The notes below the pieces were generated by a model. The model did not search any database. It saw nothing but the letters and a program-made list of their open reading frames with translations, and was not told where the DNA came from. A stretch of 64,000 nt of DNA from Periplaneta americana (lineage: Eukaryota > Arthropoda > Insecta > Blattodea > Blattidae): the NCBI RefSeq assembly GCF_040183065.1, contig NC_091122.1, forward strand, positions 83,131,955 to 83,195,954. Reading direction: 5' to 3'. Of the stretch, positions 1 to 11,029 are shown piece after piece; position 1 is the first letter of the stretch; the number at the start of each line of letters is the position of its first letter. A program made the position numbers and the translations under genes.

Positions 1-574
1 GAGTTATACTCGTTGGGTCGTACCTAATAAATTAAAAAAAAAAAACATCCAACGAATAGAAGCAATGCAATATCTGCGAAAAATAAGTGATTACGTTGCA
101 CTGGGTTTGAAAAACTTCAATATGTATGTCGATTCACTCTGTGACCAAATCTATAAACGAAATAAAATTCCAAACTCTCAGCTGGCCTAAAAATGTCAAA
201 AAAGAAAAAAGGAATACCACAGGAATGGTTCAACGTAGGTGGAATGCTTCAAGTTGCCGAATGTATAGACGGAACATTGATAAATATAGTTGCACCTCGT
301 ATATACGGAGATTCAATTAACTGCATGATTGTTTCTGGGTTTACTTGAACTTTTACTATGCCAGAGCATATTGGCAAATAGTGTCCGTGACACATGTGTT
401 TTGATAAATTGTAGTCTTTAAAGAAGAGTGGTGCAAGGATGGAGACCATTTTCTCAGTCGGTATTGCTTGATGGCTCTGCATATGTTTTGAAAGCTGGGT
501 TTATAGCTCCTAAACTTGGTGATTTACTTGAATCTATAGTTCAAAGATTCAACAGAGCACTTTTTCAATTCAGA

Positions 575-1078
575 TTCCTTTCAGTTATAAGCCCTTTTCT
601 CTGCGATAGTTTTGTAAAAATATAAGCTATATATTTCTTTTCCTTCCTTTCCCCTTTTTGTTCTCTTTATCAACTGATGAATTTATTATCATAGCCTTTT
701 ATTGTGAATTTTATTTAATTTTCTTTTTTTTTTTCTTTTTTATTATTATATTATTACATTCTATTTTGTTATATTCTTCCTTACGTTTTCCATATTAACC
801 ATTTGTACTAAATGAGTTGCTTTTGCTATATTCCAATGTATTTTACTTTCTTTTTTCTATTATGGTATTATTTTCATGTTGTTTAGTGTCGATTTTATTA
901 TGCTATTATTATTATTTTTTTTTGTAATATGTCAGTATTGTGTTCTTTAACGTATTGTTAAATTTTAACTGCTTGTATACTTTATGACCTGGTAGAGTGT
1001 AAGAGAAGGCCCTACTGCCTTAACTCTGCCAGTATAAATAACTAAATAAATAAATTAATAATAATAATAATAATAATA

Positions 1079-1145
<67 letters not shown>
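575..1145 (+). mobile_element. 5'-truncated LINE 3' end inserted in the Harbinger remnant
   Basis: This block interrupts the transposase between FNRAL and STRRLIEN. It is T-rich without coding potential. It ends in a hairpin (about 989-1033) whose outer stem CTGGTAGAGT pairs with ACTCTGCCAG, then AATAAATA and AAT repeats, the look of a non-LTR retrotransposon 3' end. A related hairpin occurs in the opposite orientation at about 31,766-31,806. Exact junctions and target duplication could not be fixed. Confidence 0.5.
1056..1144. repeat. AAT/ATT microsatellite
   Basis: AAT units switch to ATT units near 1080. It is probably an expanded tail of the adjacent LINE end. Confidence 0.95.
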
Positions 1146-1146
<1 letters not shown>

Positions 1147-1420
1147 GAGTACGAGACGCCTAATTGAAAATGCTATTGGTATCCTAAAAGAAAAATACTC
1201 TGATTTGAATAATTTACGTATAGATCCCAAATTTGGGGCAAATAATTTCAAATCTTGCTTGGCTTTGTATAACATATCTCACCAAGCACAGCCAGTGGGC
1301 AATGATTTGAAGAGAAAAAATATATACCAGTAATAAGGTCTACATGGATAACTTACGTAGCTCAATGAAGAACAATAATTACACTAATTTGCTGCAACTT
1401 ATAGAAGAAATCAGCTAATA

Positions 1421-2015
1421 AACACTGTTCAGTTAAGGTAGAACAAATAATCTATTTTTTAGCTTACTGTTTCAATATTGTAATGTGGATGTTTAAAATT
1501 CGCACTCTGATTCAACGTAGGCCTACTAGCTACATTTTTTTAATACAGGCGTGCCACTTTCAGTTTATAAAATGATTACTGTCTCCATTTGATAATAATC
1601 TGAATAACAATGAGTACCGGTAACTATGGCAGATGATGCATCAGCTTACCAAGTCGTTTTAATAATTCCATCACTTCTTACGTTAGTTCTCTGTTCAATA
1701 ATCAAAGATTTTCCACTTAAATTTATTTCTTTCTTTACAAGTCATTATAAGTTATTTTATACTTTGCCCCTTTCTCTTGCTTGTGTTACAGGAAGCTGAA
1801 TTAGTAGTCTTCTTCTGTGCAGTACTCTCATGAGAAGTTGAAGGTTGTGGATTGATCTCGAAGGAATCGAGAATGTTCAAGCTTGTAACAGACGGGAATT
1901 CCTTGTCTGATATCCAGCACCTTATGGACTACCATCAGTTCTATATCTTCTCCTACGCCCGATCCAGTTCCCCTTTGGCTGTCGATCTTAGTCTGCAAAA
2001 GTAAGAAGATAATTT
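1421..2015. other. No recognisable feature
   Basis: AT-rich sequence with one TAGGCCTA palindrome near 1516. I see no coding or repeat structure. Confidence 0.6.
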
Positions 2016-2223
2016 GAAGGATTCAGAACCGTAGTGGGCCAAGGATTAAAATGAAGTTATTACCATAATTCAATAGAAACATATAGCAAGTAACATAAAG
2101 TACACACATTAAAACTAAATTATATGTCAATCTTTATTAAACTATGGTATTCACTTAACTTTAACCCTTTCTTTATCCGTTTTTAATAAATGGCGCTTGG
2201 CCCACTATAGCTCTGAACCCTTC
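2016..2223. mobile_element. MITE, family A (copy 1)
   Basis: Terminal inverted repeats of about 27 bp: GAAGGATTCAGAACCGTAG followed by TGGGCCAA at the left, mirrored by TTGGCCCACTATAG and CTCTGAACCCTTC at the right. No ORF. Related copies lie at 18,613-18,862 and, truncated, at 55,040-55,213. ATTT flanks both sides and may be target duplication or the outer TIR. Confidence 0.8.
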
Positions 2224-3088
2224 ATTTGTGATGTAACGTGGTATTGACACGTGGCAAGACGAATGCCATTGTCCTGCCTTTCTAGAATTTTTGCCTTTTT
2301 CGGCTTATGGATTCTTGACTGTACTTTGAGAAAACCAGTAAACTTGGAAAACCTGTAATATATAAAAGAAATTCATATGCAGATAAAGGTGACGAGCTTA
2401 AATTTACTGGCGTACTGTGAGCTTTGTACTTACAGTGATTATATTAACATTTTTATACACATCCAAAATATACTTTAATATAGAATATTTGCTCCATAAT
2501 GTCAATACATTGGCAATTTTTGCAATATTAGAAAAATAAGTCAGCACAACATCATTTCCTCCAAACTTTAAACTGTCTTAATTTTTTTCATAACTAATCT
2601 TATGGTAGGCAATAAACTGGGAGTTGCAACTCTATCTTTTTCTTATGTTACATGAGGAACTTCAACGTATTAAGAGTCAATCTGTTGCGAGAAGTAGACG
2701 CTTGTCATCTGTCATTTGAACTGATATTCTTGCATAATATTTACAAATTAGTATAGGCCTACTCTATGGTATTATTTATTTATCACAATGATTTATACCG
2801 TCGTCCTGGATACAGTATTATATACCACACAAGAGTGAAGAGATTTCAAGCACCTGTGGAAATTATCAACCTCACCTCAACTTGCGCCTTATTAAATTTA
2901 TTTCGCTTTTGAAATTGTACATTGTTAAAGACAATGTTGCAAGTAACGCTTAATATCTTATCTTTTTTTGTTGCTGTTTTCTTATTTTCAGTTGCTGTCT
3001 CATCTTTTATTTGGACACTTTTTCATACATCAACGTTACGATAATAATATTTTTTTTATTAATTATTAGCCCATTATATAAAATATAG
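2224..3088. other. No recognisable feature
   Basis: AT-rich, one TAGGCCTA near 2755. No gene or repeat structure seen. Confidence 0.55.
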
Positions 3089-3312
3089 TCGACCTGGTTG
3101 GCAAGTTGGTATAGCGCTGGCCTTCTATGCCCACAGTTGCGGGTTCGATCCCGGGCCAGGTCGATGGCATTTAAGTGTGCTTAAATGCGACAGGCTCATG
3201 TCAGTAGATTTACTGGCATGTAAAAGAACTCCTGCGGGACAAAATTCCGGCACATCCGGCGACGCTGATATAACCTCTGCAGTTGCGAACGTCGTTAAAT
3301 AAAATATAACAT
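3089..3312 (+). mobile_element. tRNA-derived SINE
   Basis: The head has a polymerase III A box (TTGGCAAGTTGG, about 3099-3110) and B box (GGTTCGATCCC, about 3142-3152). An unrelated body ends in GTTAAATAAAATA. Similar ATTATA-rich sequence on both sides (about 3072-3087 and 3310-3330) may be an imperfect target duplication. The tRNA-like fold with a long unrelated tail argues against a functional tRNA gene. Confidence 0.8.
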
Positions 3313-3647
3313 TAACATTATAAAATATAAAAAGCAAAGAAAACTAGTCATTAAAATGAAGTTGAAATATGATTCAGTTATATTTTTGATGTTTTTTTTT
3401 TTTTCAGAATTAAGTTAATTAATTTTGACCACACCATATTTCCTAGAGTTCTATAAAAACGATGTAAAAAGACAGGATATTTGAGAAAATCTCTATGATT
3501 TCAAGTAACGTTTATATATTAATTAGGGCATTGGAATTAGGGTAAATTAATACAATTAGATGTAAAATAAAATTAAATATGTAGGCTATAATGAAAGGAA
3601 TTAAATAGGCTTTTTACAGCAATCTATTCTCCAATAATAATAATAAC

Positions 3648-3702
<55 letters not shown>

Positions 3703-4729
3703 TATTATAACAGAATGTAGTAATAAGTAAAGATTTTTTATTTGCTATAGACAATAATTAACAGTTAATTGCTACACTGTGTGTGAGGACTTGAGAATAT
3801 CCCGAAAGTGTTACTGTTATTATTTATTCATGTGCATATAAGTAACGACAAGCTTGTATTAACTTCCTTAATTTATTAAATTAATGTGTACGCGTCTGTT
3901 TGCCATCCATGTCAAATCTTTGAAACATCCAAATGTTAATTTAAAACAAAAAATTATATTCTACTTGTACATTGATTTTATGTTTTAAATTATACTCACG
4001 AAGATCATGACTGCTGAAAACATTAATAACAAAATCATTCCCATCGTTCGAACATGTCTGCTTAAATTTATTTATTTTGTTTTAAGATCTTACATGAACT
4101 ATTGTCAGCATGGTCATATATATAATTGTACAAATAATAATTATATTCTTAATACATTAGCTTTCTTGAAGGTTTCTAGGAGGTTATGTAAAGCATGAAA
4201 GCTTTTAATCTCCTAAACTTAGTAATGAAATTATAGTAGGCAACAAAAGTGAATATTAATCTGCCTTCTAAAAGTATAAAAGTTCACATGCTTTAAATTT
4301 AGTATGAATAATTTTTTGTTGCTTAAGAAGTATTTTTATAGTCTATATGTATTTATGGACTACAGACTGTAAATAAAAAACTGTATATATTGTATGTACG
4401 AGTATATATTAATCACGTATCTAGGTGAAGTTTTTATTTATTATTCAGTAGTCCTTAGAAACGTGTACCTTGAACTTGGAAAATGTAATAAAATAATGGT
4501 AAAAGCATTTAATTCACATGTATGGATTCTTACAGGACATCAGAACTATATGAATGTGTGAATGAGTTTACAGAACACCTGAGTAATGTAATAATGTATA
4601 TGTTTCTATACAACACTTGGAAATTAATGTTAAAGAGAGATGAGAAGCGAGTTAAATTTAAGTTTTAAAAGGAATAAAATAATGACATGTCAACCCAACA
4701 ATATCCTCTACCTACATCTACTCTAAATT
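3313..4729. other. AT-rich spacer
   Basis: Contains an AAT microsatellite at about 3638-3702. The rest shows only short chance ORFs and no family resemblance. Confidence 0.6.
3638..3702. repeat. AAT microsatellite
   Basis: About 20 AAT units with a few interruptions at the left. Confidence 0.95.
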
Positions 4730-6739
4730 GAGGACTATTTTCACAAAACTCAACAAACCCCACTTCAAAAATTTTACAGGAAACGTTTTTTTTAGTATAT
4801 TCTCCGACCTTTGATGCTATAATTCTGAAAAAAAAATTTGGGCATTGTTCCTCTTTCAGAGATGCATTAATTGATATGAAGTGCAATTATTATTGTTGTC
4901 TTATTTATTTGGAAAAAAATATGACAAAAGTTAAGAATTTCACAAAACTCAACATATCCACTTTTTTAAATGCACATACCTTATAATGTTTAATTATTTT
5001 TCATTCGCAGCTGTAAAATCCTCATCAAAATCATTAATATGTATTTTAAAATAGTTCTTAAGTACTCCTGAATTAAAAAACAGTTAATTGAAACACAATG
5101 AAACCTAATTTCAAGCTTTTTTTGTTCTCTCCAAAATTTGTTATTGACTTACAAGAACTCTTTATTTGCACGAATTAACTGTTTCTATTTGTGCAATACA
5201 TTACACAGATCACTGAAGATCAAAATCTTGCACAATAATTTTGTTGCAATGGTTCATCATAATCTATTCTATTACCAGAATCTTTGGCATATCCCTTTAA
5301 AACTTTACCATAAAATACCTTGCTTCCCCTCTCCGAAATACCATTATGGAAGTAACTCATTAACTTCCTCATATCATTACCTTTGTTTTTGCTGACATGG
5401 TTCACCAGTGAAAGGTCAGATGCTTTAGACATTACAGAAGCACTTGTCTTTCTTGGTTTAAACACTTGAACTTGTATTGGTGCAGAAAAATTTGTGTTTT
5501 GTAAATAACACTTTACACGATTCTTACAAGTTCTTTGGTACGTAAATACTCTCATGTCAGATAATTTAAATGGTAATTTGACTTTTACATTATTTTTTGT
5601 CATCGATTTTAAATCACAAGTATGCCAGCCTTTGCCCAAAAGTTTTACGTCCCCAAACATTGCCATAATTTCATAATAAATAAACACATGGTCCGGAGGC
5701 ATATAGCTATGGACACGGATAGGAAAGAAATGTTTAATTTCCTTAAAAACTTCAGAGCTTTCCAGATAACCAACAAGCATGGCAATCAGTATGCAATTTT
5801 TATTCTGAGACCCACAAGAATCTGAAAACAATCTCTAAGAGTTAATTTCAGGATTTTTCTGTTAGTAAACATTTTTTCTAAATTACCTATGTCATCCTTC
5901 AATGTCGTAATAACATACTTGTCACTTTTCTAAACGTAGCAGCACATAGGCCTACTGGGAAATCTTCTCCATTTTCACCTCTTACGAAATATGAAATAGA
6001 CACAAATCTTTCTAGCTTTTTGAAGTCCTTCTATGCCGCTTAGGTAGATCAACTTTCATTTGTCTTGGCAAAAAATTATCCTGTTCAACTTTTGTGCTAC
6101 TTCTGTATAAATTGTCTCGAAAATTAATTAGATCATTTAAGCAGAAGGAACCTGCAGCACGTTTTCTTTTTCCCTTTTCTCAATGATTACAGTCTAGTTT
6201 GGAGGTATGTCATTATTTTTAGGCGCAACTATATATTTCTTACTCTTACATTAACGTACTCTTCTGCTACTCTTTCTGCCCCTTTCAGTAGCTTGAACGG
6301 ATTTAGAATACTCAGGGTTCTTATCCAATTTTCATCAGCATTCATAAAATACATCACTTACAACAGCGGCCAGATTTATACTGAATTAACGCAAGAAACA
6401 ACAAAATATTATAGAATATTTGAGCTCCGAAATGTGTCACTGTTGTCAAAATGCAAATGTGTTACATTGTTGTAAAATATTGTAGCTTGTGAAACAGGAT
6501 AGAAGTGTGAAATGTTGAGTTAGAGGATATGTTGAGTTTTGTGAAAATTTAAGAACTGGAGATGTTGAGTTTTGTGAAAACTCTCTACATTGAGGCACTC
6601 TTTTCAACGGAAAATGTTGAGTTTTGTGATATTATGAGCACTGCATCATTTTCCTCTCATTACAATTGACCAGAATCCGTCAAAACCCGCATTTCGAAAA
6701 AAAAAATGGCGTTTGTTGAGTTTTGTTAAAACGGTCCTC
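4730..6739 (-). mobile_element. TIR DNA transposon with DUF7869-like ORF and repeated subterminal motif
   Basis: The ends are inverted copies: GAGGACTATTTTCACAAAAC at the left, mirrored at the right by GTTTTGTTAAAACGGTCCTC. Both are flanked by AATT (4726-4729 and 6740-6743), either a 4-bp target duplication or the outer TIR. The motif CACAAAACTCAACA occurs at 4742-4755 and 4941-4954. Its complement TGTTGAGTTTTGTG occurs at 6530-6543, 6563-6576 and 6615-6628, with a variant at 6714-6727 inside the right TIR. Such arrays often serve as transposase binding sites; that role is inferred. The only coding remnant, on the minus strand, is described separately. Length is about 2.0 kb. The superfamily is not one I can name with confidence. 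Confidence 0.7.
5220..6165 (-). pseudogene. DUF7869-like transposon protein, internally deleted
   Basis: A 203-codon open frame (5831 down to 5223) begins FSDSCGSQNKN, followed at about residues 31-51 by IKHFFPIRVHSYMPPDHVF. This resembles the (F)(A/S)D.C.GQNKN ... FP.RGHS..P.D..F block of an insect repeat-encoded family that I believe databases call DUF7869. Upstream on the same strand (about 6165-6040) another open stretch reads NFRDNLYRSSTKVEQDNF and DLPKRHRR, which fits the more N-terminal part of that family. Only about 200 nt separate the two, much less than the usual spacing, so an internal deletion is likely. The intervening frame has stops. The function is unproven; the Asp-rich block could belong to an RNase H-like transposase core. 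An HMM search would settle the family. Confidence 0.55.
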
Positions 6740-6877
6740 AATTCATCAAGAAGCTGTATACACAGTAAGAACCATCGCAATTCGTAAGTTTAAACTATAA
6801 TCTAAGAAAGTTAAAAAAATTATACTACTTTGTTAAAAAAGGAATCGTTTAAGTACTGATGAAGCAAATAATTAAAA

Positions 6878-6880
<3 letters not shown>

Positions 6881-6937
<57 letters not shown>
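6881..6937. repeat. TA microsatellite
   Basis: Uninterrupted TA/AT dinucleotides. Confidence 0.97.
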
Positions 6938-6940
<3 letters not shown>

Positions 6941-7239
6941 TTGTCATCAGAATGTTGTGAGAAAATTTAATTCCACTGAATTCCCAGAAATGTATATACA
7001 TAGTTACTTTTATTTCAAATAATAAATAATGTATAAAGCATGTTACAACATGTAAATATTATGAATACATTACTGTAAATAAAGATTATTTTGAAGCTAT
7101 TATTCTTCTTTCTTTAACTCACAACACATTGTATTGGTGTTGTTTTTCCTTTCTCCTGAACTTATTTTCCAGTAAATTTGAAGTTGTACAATATTTAGAC
7201 AGTAATGTTCTTAAATCGTGTCAGGATAAAATCACATGG

Positions 7240-7800
7240 GATAAATGCACCCAATGCTGAAAGAAAAAAGCGTCCAATGTTCAGCCGGATCAAGAAAAAA
7301 TCGTCCATTTGCGTTGGTTCTTTGCCATAATACAGGCTACAAATTCTTTTAATTTTCTACTCCAGTTTTGTATGAGAGTTAGGTTCCTCAAACTTTATCG
7401 AATGTCCTTATCCTGACGGTATGTGTTTATTATTTTTTATGGCTTTATTAAGATTTATTTACATTCGCCTTCTTTTGGTGTCATCCACTCCTAAAACCGC
7501 ACGGTCATATCTCAGTCCACTTTCTTCAGCCTCCATTCGCAGGTGGTTCAGGAGTTTATAAAAGTTCGGATTCGCAAAAACTAAAGAACTCAGTTTGTTT
7601 TTCCACCCTTCGACTGAGGTGTTGGTCCTGTGTTGGCCATTTACACTTTAATTGTTTACGTCCACTTTGACGTTACATGTTTCAGTTATAATAGATATAT
7701 TCCCATAATCACCAATTTAAAGGCGCATTTTTCTCGTGGTCAATAGATAGGGCGCATTTTTCCACATTTTAACACTGTGAAACAGGTGGGCGCATTTTTC
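7240..7800 (-). mobile_element. Short Mutator-like element with three terminal motifs at each end
   Basis: The left end carries GATAAATGCACCC (7240), GAAAAAAGCGTCC (7263) and GAAAAAATCGTCC (7294). The right end carries inverted versions: GGCGCATTTTTC (7722), GGGCGCATTTTTC (7750) and GGGCGCATTTTTC (7788). Between them lies the 3' end of a Mutator-type transposase frame on the minus strand. The outer boundaries and the 9-bp target duplication expected of Mutator elements were not resolved, so the true ends may lie slightly outside. Confidence 0.5.
7459..7632 (-). pseudogene. C-terminal tail of a MULE-type transposase
   Basis: An open 57-codon stretch ending in a stop contains RTNTSVEGWKNKL, then ANPNFYKLLNHLR, and a basic end DTKRRRM. 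In insect MULE-derived proteins, after the catalytic core, one often sees R.TN..EGWH..F followed by HPN.......L..E. That order and spacing are present here. Nothing upstream in frame was recognisable, so only the last exon-like tail survives. The call is from family memory, not a search. Confidence 0.5.
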
Positions 7801-8011
7801 TCGGGCGGTTATTTTCCTCAAATAGTTTATTTACTTAAAAAATATTTATTTTGTTATACTGAAAAAAATTTATTGAAAAAAAAAAGACGTAAGTAGAAAT
7901 ATAAGCAACATGTTTTGTAAGCCGTTTGTACTAAATGGAACATCAAAATAATTTCAAAATGAAACACATTTTACTATTCATTAATTCCAGGTCTACATCA
8001 AAGACGAGAAC

Positions 8012-8012
<1 letters not shown>

Positions 8013-8080
<68 letters not shown>
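8013..8080. repeat. TA microsatellite
   Basis: Uninterrupted TA dinucleotides, about 34 units. Confidence 0.97.
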
Positions 8081-8083
<3 letters not shown>

Positions 8084-8326
8084 GATGAGCCGTAAGTAAT
8101 GTCATTAATTATGGTGGATGATTCCTTCAGTAAAGCGCAAAAAAGTCAAGTATTATTTTGCTGTATTCTGAATATTTTTCCAGAAAATTGTGCATTTCAA
8201 AATACATGAGTTACGAGATAGTGCAACCCTGTGCAATAAGTAGGGAGTGCACATATGGCTGTGTTGCTCTGAACAGCCCCTTCACCTGGCTTGTTATGAA
8301 TAGGGAAGTTGAAGGTCATTGTCATG

Positions 8327-8603
8327 TACAGTCTTACAAAAAGTTTTGTCGCACAGATATTTCGCAAGTCCCAGAAAGGAGGCAGTGCGCATGATCAGAG
8401 GACGAGCGACCTGGTTCACAAGAGAAGGACTTACTTACAAGTGGCTTTTAAGGAACCAGAGGTTCATTGCCACCCTCAAGAGAAGGACTAGTTGAAGTAA
8501 TAAAATTACTTTTGTTTCGCTATAGCCTATGTCTGATCATGCGCACTGTCTCCTATCTGAGATTTATAAAGTATCTGTGCTACAAAACTTTTTTAAGACT
8601 GTA
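8327..8603. mobile_element. Tc1/mariner-type MITE that carries a LINE tail fragment
   Basis: Inverted ends of about 75 bp. The left has CAGTCTTACAAAAAG and GGCAGTGCGCATGATCAGA; the right has TCTGATCATGCGCACTGTC and CTTTTTTAAGACTG. TA dinucleotides flank it. The middle (about 8432-8485) matches, in antisense, the 3' end of the RTE-type LINE at about 34,880-34,925 (shared: GGCTTTTAAGGAACC, GAGGTTCATTGCC). So the MITE acquired, or was hit by, a LINE tail. Confidence 0.7.
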
Positions 8604-9683
8604 CATTGTTTGTAAACCCACAAGAAAAAACCTGTGTTAGAGAGCGGATAATACACACTGCTCATTTAACGTTAAATAAACTTTTGGAAGTTTTAAAATA
8701 TACTCATTTAGTTAAATGTTCAGAAAAAGCAGACAATAAGATATGCAAATTAAAGTAAATGTAAAAGGTTAAGACATATTTCTACTCCATCATTTGAAAC
8801 AAAATTTTAAAACATTTAAAACTCTAAAGGCAAAATTAAAAATACGATATGCTTATTTTACGTTAAACGAACTAAATTAAAAATTTCATTTAGGAATAAA
8901 CTATGGTGATTACTATCACGTGTTAATTTGAACTAGGCTTAAGTTTATAAATAACTAGTTGACTAGTTTCGTCTTGGCAGCCATCTTCAGAACTGCTCAA
9001 TTGTGTAATAAAGATGAATAAAAATATTATTTTAAACTCTTCGAATTAATTTTAATTACATATTCGGTGAATACAAACAATAACAAAAGCTTATTTTATA
9101 TTATACGAATCTAATTAATGATTTAAAAAATCTTCGTTTGTCGTACCACGAGCATTTACTTCAGACAATTAGAAACAGTTCCCTCCGACATTAATTTTTA
9201 AAGTAGTAACCGGTAAACTTATATAAAATCAATAAAATTGTCCTTAAAAAGCAATTATGTGTGTCATGTTTATATTTTTCGTTGTCTCATTCATCTCTCG
9301 CATTATGCGAGCTGCATCTGTCCAGTATGCAATAACTTTTACAGGGTTGTCTGCGTGCATCAAATTTAAAAATTCTTTTGCAGAACGAAAAGTTACATTT
9401 GTTGGGATTAAATCTATGGACATTTAAAGGAAAGAACTAAAATTCTTTCAATCAGTTATCATCATAATACACTGTTCTCTTAAATTGACTCAGCATATCG
9501 GGAATTAATTCAATAGTTTTCCCAAAATACGCTATGAAATGTTTCATATAAAATAATTTTTTTCTCGAAAAGAAAGTAAAAACGAGCAAAATTTGTATTA
9601 AACTATTTTGTTTAAAGTAGGCCTATCTCAAAGAATAACCCCTTGAAATTAATGACACTACTTACAATTATTCAACCGTAGCC
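8604..9683. other. AT-rich spacer
   Basis: No gene seen. Holds a hammerhead-like motif on the minus strand (8953-8990, listed separately) and a TAGGCCTA at about 9618. Confidence 0.5.
8953..8990 (-). ncRNA. Hammerhead-ribozyme-like core (degenerate)
   Basis: Minus strand, 5' to 3': CTGAAGA (8990-8984), a short weak stem region, GAAA (8970-8967), then CTAG-TCAA-CTAGT, which would form a short helix III closed by a tetraloop, then U. This order matches the type I hammerhead core. Helix II is poor and helix I is not convincing, so it is at best a decayed copy. A better match lies at 25,999-26,041. Confidence 0.25.
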
Positions 9684-9947
9684 TATATCGTCGTTGTTCC
9701 TGCAATAACTCCTATGTGACATATTTATCGATTTTCATATTTTTGCTCTATAAAATAACTTAGTGATACAGCAAAATAATAAATTCTCCTATATGTAATT
9801 GTATTTATTTTTTCGAAAATGTAAGAATTTACAGTCTCCTATGTACTCGTACAACTGCCATAGAAGGAATAAAAATGTGTTTTTTCTTCCTACTGAAAAA
9901 ATTTATATTTTGCACATAAAAGTTATTGCAGGAACAACGACGATATA
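9684..9947. mobile_element. MITE with 26-bp inverted ends
   Basis: The left end TATATCGTCGTTGTTCCTGC is mirrored by GCAGGAACAACGACGATATA at the right. The symmetry continues inward (AATAAC / GTTATT). No ORF. TA at both ends suggests a TA target. Confidence 0.7.
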
Positions 9948-10139
9948 ATATATAGTACTAGTACCCATTGTGCGTGCCCTACGACCTTAACGCCGTACAG
10001 GCTTCTCCTAACTCTCCAACAGCCTACAGAATCCCTTTACCATTCCACTTAGGCATCACGGAATTCCCTCAATTCCAGTCCTTCGAGATACTATGAGCCT
10101 AGGAGGAGAGTCTGCGGTACACAGCACTACCGACGACCA

Positions 10140-10480
10140 TAACTAATGACCGCTTACCACGGAATACAAATTCGTTGCATCGTTTGCAATGTCGAAATGG
10201 GGAAAATAAACGGAAAAAGGTGAAAGAAAGGGAGTGTAAAGTGGAGAGTGTTTGTGGTATGATAGAGGAAAACGGGAGTATCCAGAAAAATACTCTCTGC
10301 AACGTGTGCTTTGTCTGCCATAAATTCCATCACTACCTGGATAGGGATCGAACCTGGTCCGCCTGGAAAGATGAATAGCGAACGTAAATATACATACCTG
10401 TACAAATGCCTTCTTATACACATGCACACATTAGAGATGAGCAATGGACCGGTCTCAGCCTGACTTCTATTTGACATTGG
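10140..10480 (-). mobile_element. SINE-like dispersed repeat (tentative)
   Basis: On the minus strand there is a B-box-like GGTTCGATCCC (about 10,346-10,356), followed by a body translating to VVMEFMADKAHVAESIF, a string I associate with a repeat found in cockroach gene predictions. The A box is not clear. Several overlapping short ORFs here are reading-frame shadows of the repeat. Confidence 0.35.
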
Positions 10481-11029
10481 GTTACGCGGCTAGTTCAAGT
10501 TGCGTTATCATATCATGCAGGCTTGTACCGTTCTTTGCTCTTACTCTCAGAGCTAAGTAAAACACACCGTATATCTAAAAGGGGTAGCTTATCGCCATAG
10601 AGCTATAATTTCTGGTGTTAATTCAGTATACGGATAGTAACACATAAACATTTTCCTTCACATTAACTGAAAGTGAAAGAAAGGTACTTACACATAATTC
10701 AAATCAAGAAATGGATTCGGAACACTTCAAAATCTGTGCTTCAGTGGTTGACGATGACAATATCTTTGAAAAATATTGGCGTGCAAAAGGTCAAATGACT
10801 TTATTGTCAAACGTCTGACATTAGAAAACAACAACAACAATAACAACAACATTGAATATGCTACATTATTATTAGAACGAAATACTGCATTCACAAATAA
10901 AAAAGTGTTTACATAAAAATTCAGTTTCAAGTTGTGTTAAGTTTTTAATGTTGTTAACGTTCTGTATTTCCTTTGCAAGCAATCTAAAATATGCAGTTGT
11001 AAGTTGAAAAGGAACATTATTACTGCGTA
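10481..11029. other. No recognisable feature
   Basis: AT-rich sequence; short chance ORFs only. Confidence 0.5.

Larger units (their letters stand above)
1..1420 (+). pseudogene. HARBI1-like (Harbinger) transposase remnant, split by a LINE insertion
   Basis: Reading across frames, the left part (about 180-540) gives a stretch with VAECIDGTLINIVAPRIYGD, matching the first catalytic Asp block of HARBI1-type DDE nucleases (usually IDGTHI.I.AP). It is followed by SVRDT, the usual HDS block, and LLDGSAYVLKAG, the LLGDSAY block. The right part resumes at 1146 with RRLIENAIGILKEKYS, the block holding the catalytic Glu. The reading frame ends in a stop near 1332, with a tail to about 1420. Frame changes, in-frame stops and the inserted block at about 575-1145 make it a pseudogene. 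The gene continues off the left edge. The DDE assignment rests on motif order and spacing; terminal repeats were not seen. Confidence 0.7.

Noticed and set aside
3089..3165. tRNA gene
   Set aside because: A and B boxes are present, but acceptor pairing is poor and a SINE body follows. The same reasoning applies to 31,290-31,355 and 57,230-57,310.
10430..10450. Possible hAT end (TAGAGATGAGCAA)
   Set aside because: Resembles a hAT terminus, but I found no matching inverted end or 8-bp duplication.
10099..10477. Cluster of four overlapping ORFs
   Set aside because: They sit in a dispersed repeat and overlap in several frames; none has a domain.
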